DNA of 64,000 nucleotides from Ulva prolifera (lineage: Eukaryota; Chlorophyta; Ulvophyceae; Ulvales; Ulvaceae): positions 8,065,315 through 8,129,314 of the forward strand of contig CM041199.1 of the NCBI GenBank assembly GCA_023078555.1, read 5' to 3'. The position numbers and the translations under genes were made by a program. Below are positions 61,312 through 64,000 of the stretch, piece by piece (position 1 is the stretch's first letter; each line of letters starts with the position of its first letter). A model generated the notes under the pieces. That model saw nothing but the letters and a program-made list of their open reading frames with translations, did no database searches and had not been told where the DNA came from.

Positions 61312-63286
61312 CTGCGCTGTGATCATGTATGTGGGGGTTTGTTGGAACTGGGTCTGCGGTGCGTAAAAGTGTGGGGTGGAGGGGCCGAGATACATAGAAG
61401 CAGACCTGGAGCACGGCACTTGGTGAATTGGAGTGTAAGGGCAATATCTTCACCGAGCAGGCAGCAGTACAACGGCACAGGCTGTAGCTTGACAGGACGA
61501 TGCAGCAGGTCAATCATGATTGGACGTCACCGTCGCCTTCAAGACTGCAGGGTGGCTACACGACCACTAACGATGCAGCCTAGCCCTGGCATGCAACACG
61601 GTGGGACCCTGCCACGAGCTAAGTTGATGATAGTGAGGTGGTGAAAGGTGGTCACTTTGGTGACCCACCTCACGCCAAGACCGACCAAAACACGCCGCCG
61701 CCCGACTGAGTGACCTGGCACACAGCTGTCACCTCAGACGACATCGAGGTGCCTCATGAACAAGCTGGCCTGTCTCCGAGAACAGCGAGTTGTCCCGGAT
61801 AAGGCCGTGTTGGGCACAACATCATGCATGCAAGGCCCTGTTGGGCACAACGTCGATGCGTCCTCTTGCACGGTTGGCAGCATTTGGTGCCCGGAGACGA
61901 CATCAACTGCGCAGAGTGCAGGCCGGGGGCAAGGATCAGCCGTCATGCTTCATGGGTGACAGAGCAGAGGGTGGGACCATGGAGTTGGCCGCTCGTGACC
62001 CGTGCATGACTCGTGCAAGGAGTGCTTGGGGATGCAGTGGACATGCTTGGGGAGTGCTCGGGGATGCAGTGGACATGCTTGGGGAGTGCTTGGGGAGTGC
62101 TTGGGGATGCTTGGGGATGCTTGGGGATGCAGTGGACATGCCGACTGCACAACGCCATTTCGAGCTGTTGGATGTCCTGGGAGCTGCAGGTTCATGGACG
62201 AGGACACTATGGATTGACACCCCTGCCGCTGTGTGGCTCTACACAGTCATCAGCTGGAGTCACAGCTTGCGCCCACAAATGGTATCGGTGCGAGAGCTTT
62301 GGCTCGAATGGGCGGCTGTGCAGGCAGCACCGCGGTGTGGTGCACCGGGGGTTTGAGTTGCGAGGCAGCCACGTCATGCACGGGGAGCCTGTGCATCTGA
62401 TTCATTCGTGCGAGACCATGTGAACCGCAACAGCGTGCGCTGCTCGGCCACGCTGCTGATGGTTGCCGGGAGTGAGCTGAGTCATTTTGACATCCACTTG
62501 TTAAAGCACACATGGCTGGCAGAAGCGTGTGATCAAAGTGACCTGATGGACAGGGTCGCATGAATCTTGCCGACAGTAGGGAAAGCATGGAGGACGTGGC
62601 ATGATGCGGTAATGTTGGCAAGGTCATTGCGACCCTGATTTGTGTGTGGGCTGATACAGAGCACGTGCTGGCGTGATGGTGAACAATTCACGGGCACGAC
62701 TGGGACTGAAGAGGCATGCTTTGACATGGGAGCGCACTTTGAAGTCCAAGCCACTGTAAGCCCAGGCACAAAGATCTCCAGGTACTTCACAAACATGATC
62801 GGATACAAGGCGTTGTCAGTCACCCCGCTGACCCACGAAAACAGCCCCTCCAGAAATCCGAAGAATGGCCCAAATGCGGACTCTACCCACACCACATACC
62901 CCGAATTTTCCGGAAACGCTGTGGCGAGCTCGGCACAGATGAGCGCCTCAGGTATGCTCCATATGAAGGGCAGGAACACGAAACCCAGGATGGCCAGCAG
63001 CGGCCCTGCCGCCTTGACTGCATCCTGTAGACAAGCGGGCCATTGCATCGTAACATCAAAGGCAAACTATGATGGCCTTCTGACAGCTGCCGTACAGCGT
63101 TTTGAGGAGGATGCATAGGCGACTGAGCAGTGGATGCCATACCTCAGTCCCGAAAGGGCCTCCTGCCACCTCCAGGAAAATCAAGCTGATGAGACCGCAG
63201 AGTCCTAGGTGCTGCTTATGTGTCATATGCCGTGCAGAAGCTGCAGCAGAGTATTGGCTGCTCGTGCCGAGTAGTTGCCCGCTCAT
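58426..63286 (-). CDS. APC-superfamily amino acid/polyamine transporter (PUT/LAT-like)
   Basis: Minus strand. Exons seen: 63286-63143, 63024-62755, 61071-60759, 60302-60105, 59948-59713 and 59179-58426 (about 637 aa plus one missing short exon). Diagnostic stretches in order: [10 protein letters not shown] (TM1), [20 protein letters not shown] (TM2), [38 protein letters not shown] (TM6), [31 protein letters not shown] and [11 protein letters not shown]. These match plant polyamine uptake transporters, plasma- or endomembrane proton symporters of about 12 TM. Phases demand a short exon (length 3n+2) between 62754 and 61072; 61705-61686 is a weak candidate. The intron at 60104-59949 uses a GC donor. 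The C-terminus is extended by Ala-rich TM segments, a Gly/Ser linker and [12 protein letters not shown]. The start at 63286 is the first ATG; a closer Met also exists. Substrate not determined. Confidence 0.82.
59691..59706 (-). repeat. Poly-C run (sense) just after a transporter donor
   Basis: Sixteen G on the plus strand, C in the transcript, six bases past the GT of the donor at 59712. Confidence 0.85.
61104..61140 (-). repeat. Poly-C run (sense), 37 bases, transporter intron
   Basis: Thirty-seven G on the plus strand, ending about 30 bases before the acceptor of the TM5-7 exon; it may act as a very long pyrimidine tract. Confidence 0.9.
61281..61310 (-). repeat. Poly-C run (sense), 30 bases, transporter intron
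   Basis: Thirty G on the plus strand, in the same intron as the 37-base run. Confidence 0.9.
62019..62143. repeat. Minisatellite CTTGGGGATGCAGTGGACATG
   Basis: Imperfect tandem array of GCTTGGGGA(G)TG and GGATGCAGTGGACATG blocks inside a transporter intron. Open frames here on both strands are repeat artefacts. Confidence 0.75.
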
Positions 63287-64000
63287 GACGACTGCACAGT
63301 GATCTCCACTACTTCCAACACCTGTGTCGCCCCTGGAGCCACGATTTGCAACCACAGGAGCTAGTAGACGTCATCGAGTTTGTGTGCGCCTCTCGGGAGT
63401 TGCATCAATACAGCCTGGCCACGCCGGTTGCGTAGACATGGCCGCACGAGAAAACAGCTGGATTCGGTCCAACCTATACGTCACTGAGACTAAGCCTTGA
63501 TCAACTCAGAGAAATGCGGCATTAACGCATCGTTTACTGCTATCTCCGACTTTTCAGAAGCTGCTGCGAACGATGTGCTCGAGCCACGGACATGCATGCC
63601 CGCGATGCTCCCACGCAGAGTCGTGCGTCGGGCCAACTGAGTCTTTCAGCCATCAGTTGACGTCCTTTGACAACGACAGTCTACATTTGTGATCTGCCTT
63701 CTGGCAGAAATTTGGCTGTCTGTTTGTTGTGCCCAACACTTGTGGAACACTCGTGTCGCCCAGCACTCGTGAAACATTGAAACGAGGTCTCCAACGCAAA
63801 CACACCGGTAGGGAAGATACGCACTAATTTGACATACGGCATTACGCTCGAACTGCAAAAGGATGGCGGAAGAGGGCGATGTGCCGGTGTGACATATCGC
63901 CCGCTCCACTAAATGTTTCAGGATTATACTCTACAAGTTTCCAGGTTGACAGTTTTGGCAACGTATGACTCGAGATGTAGGTATGGAATGACGCAGAAAA
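63287..64000. other. Upstream of the transporter
   Basis: Likely holds the transporter's 5' leader and promoter; no other gene recognised up to the window end. Confidence 0.4.

Overview
The window is nuclear DNA of a eukaryote, most likely a unicellular alga. Genes are sparse and interrupted by introns. Long G/C homopolymers, AT and CA microsatellites and decayed transposons fill the rest. I see no operons, tRNA, rRNA or CRISPR. The one full-size conserved gene (a PUT/LAT-type amino acid/polyamine transporter on the minus strand at 58.4-63.3 kb) is plant/alga-like and uses one GC-AG intron. The exact lineage cannot be fixed from this sequence.

The dominant feature is a dispersed family of two-exon genes for small secreted proteins, here called NEG-1 to NEG-6, with at least two relics. 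NEG-1, a relic, NEG-2 and NEG-3 lie in tandem on the plus strand (1.2, 4.4, 7.6 and 11.3 kb). NEG-4, NEG-5, NEG-6 and a relic exon lie on the minus strand (16.5, 36.9, 53.3 and 5.6 kb). Exon 1 encodes a signal peptide, a linker and a conserved R-x-L-L-x-G-C end. A phase-2 intron sits at the same place in all six. Exon 2 completes a Cys module of consensus C-x(3-4)-C-x(3-6)-C-x2-C-x(10-11)-C-x8-C (NEG-2 has lost its second Cys) and continues into a long (N/D)-E-G repeat tail. The tail ends in one of three kinds of C-terminus. I know no described family with this architecture; it is the best candidate here for an undescribed system.

Region by region: 0-16.5 kb holds the NEG tandem, a LINE 3' fragment and a 102-bp MITE. 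16.5-27.5 kb is mostly non-coding with repeats, plus one exon of a PP2A B''-type regulatory subunit at 23.8 kb. 27.6-33.3 kb is a transposon cluster: a 1.88-kb long-TIR element with an 8-bp target duplication, a 584-bp hAT-like element with a perfect 8-bp duplication, the longest LINE copy and a 255-bp hAT-like element. 35.7-36.9 kb is NEG-5. 37-51.8 kb is largely gene-poor, with a 1.39-kb Mutator-like element at 41.0-42.4 kb. 51.8-53.3 kb is NEG-6, followed by another LINE end. 54.2-58.1 kb is mostly unexplained, with one weak two-exon membrane ORF whose end is supplied by a MITE. 58.4-63.3 kb is the transporter.

Most open frames in this GC-rich, repeat-rich sequence are chance frames or antisense shadows of the acidic repeats and were left out. 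Exon models rest on phase agreement, splice dinucleotides and paralogue comparison read by eye; no search or transcript data were available.
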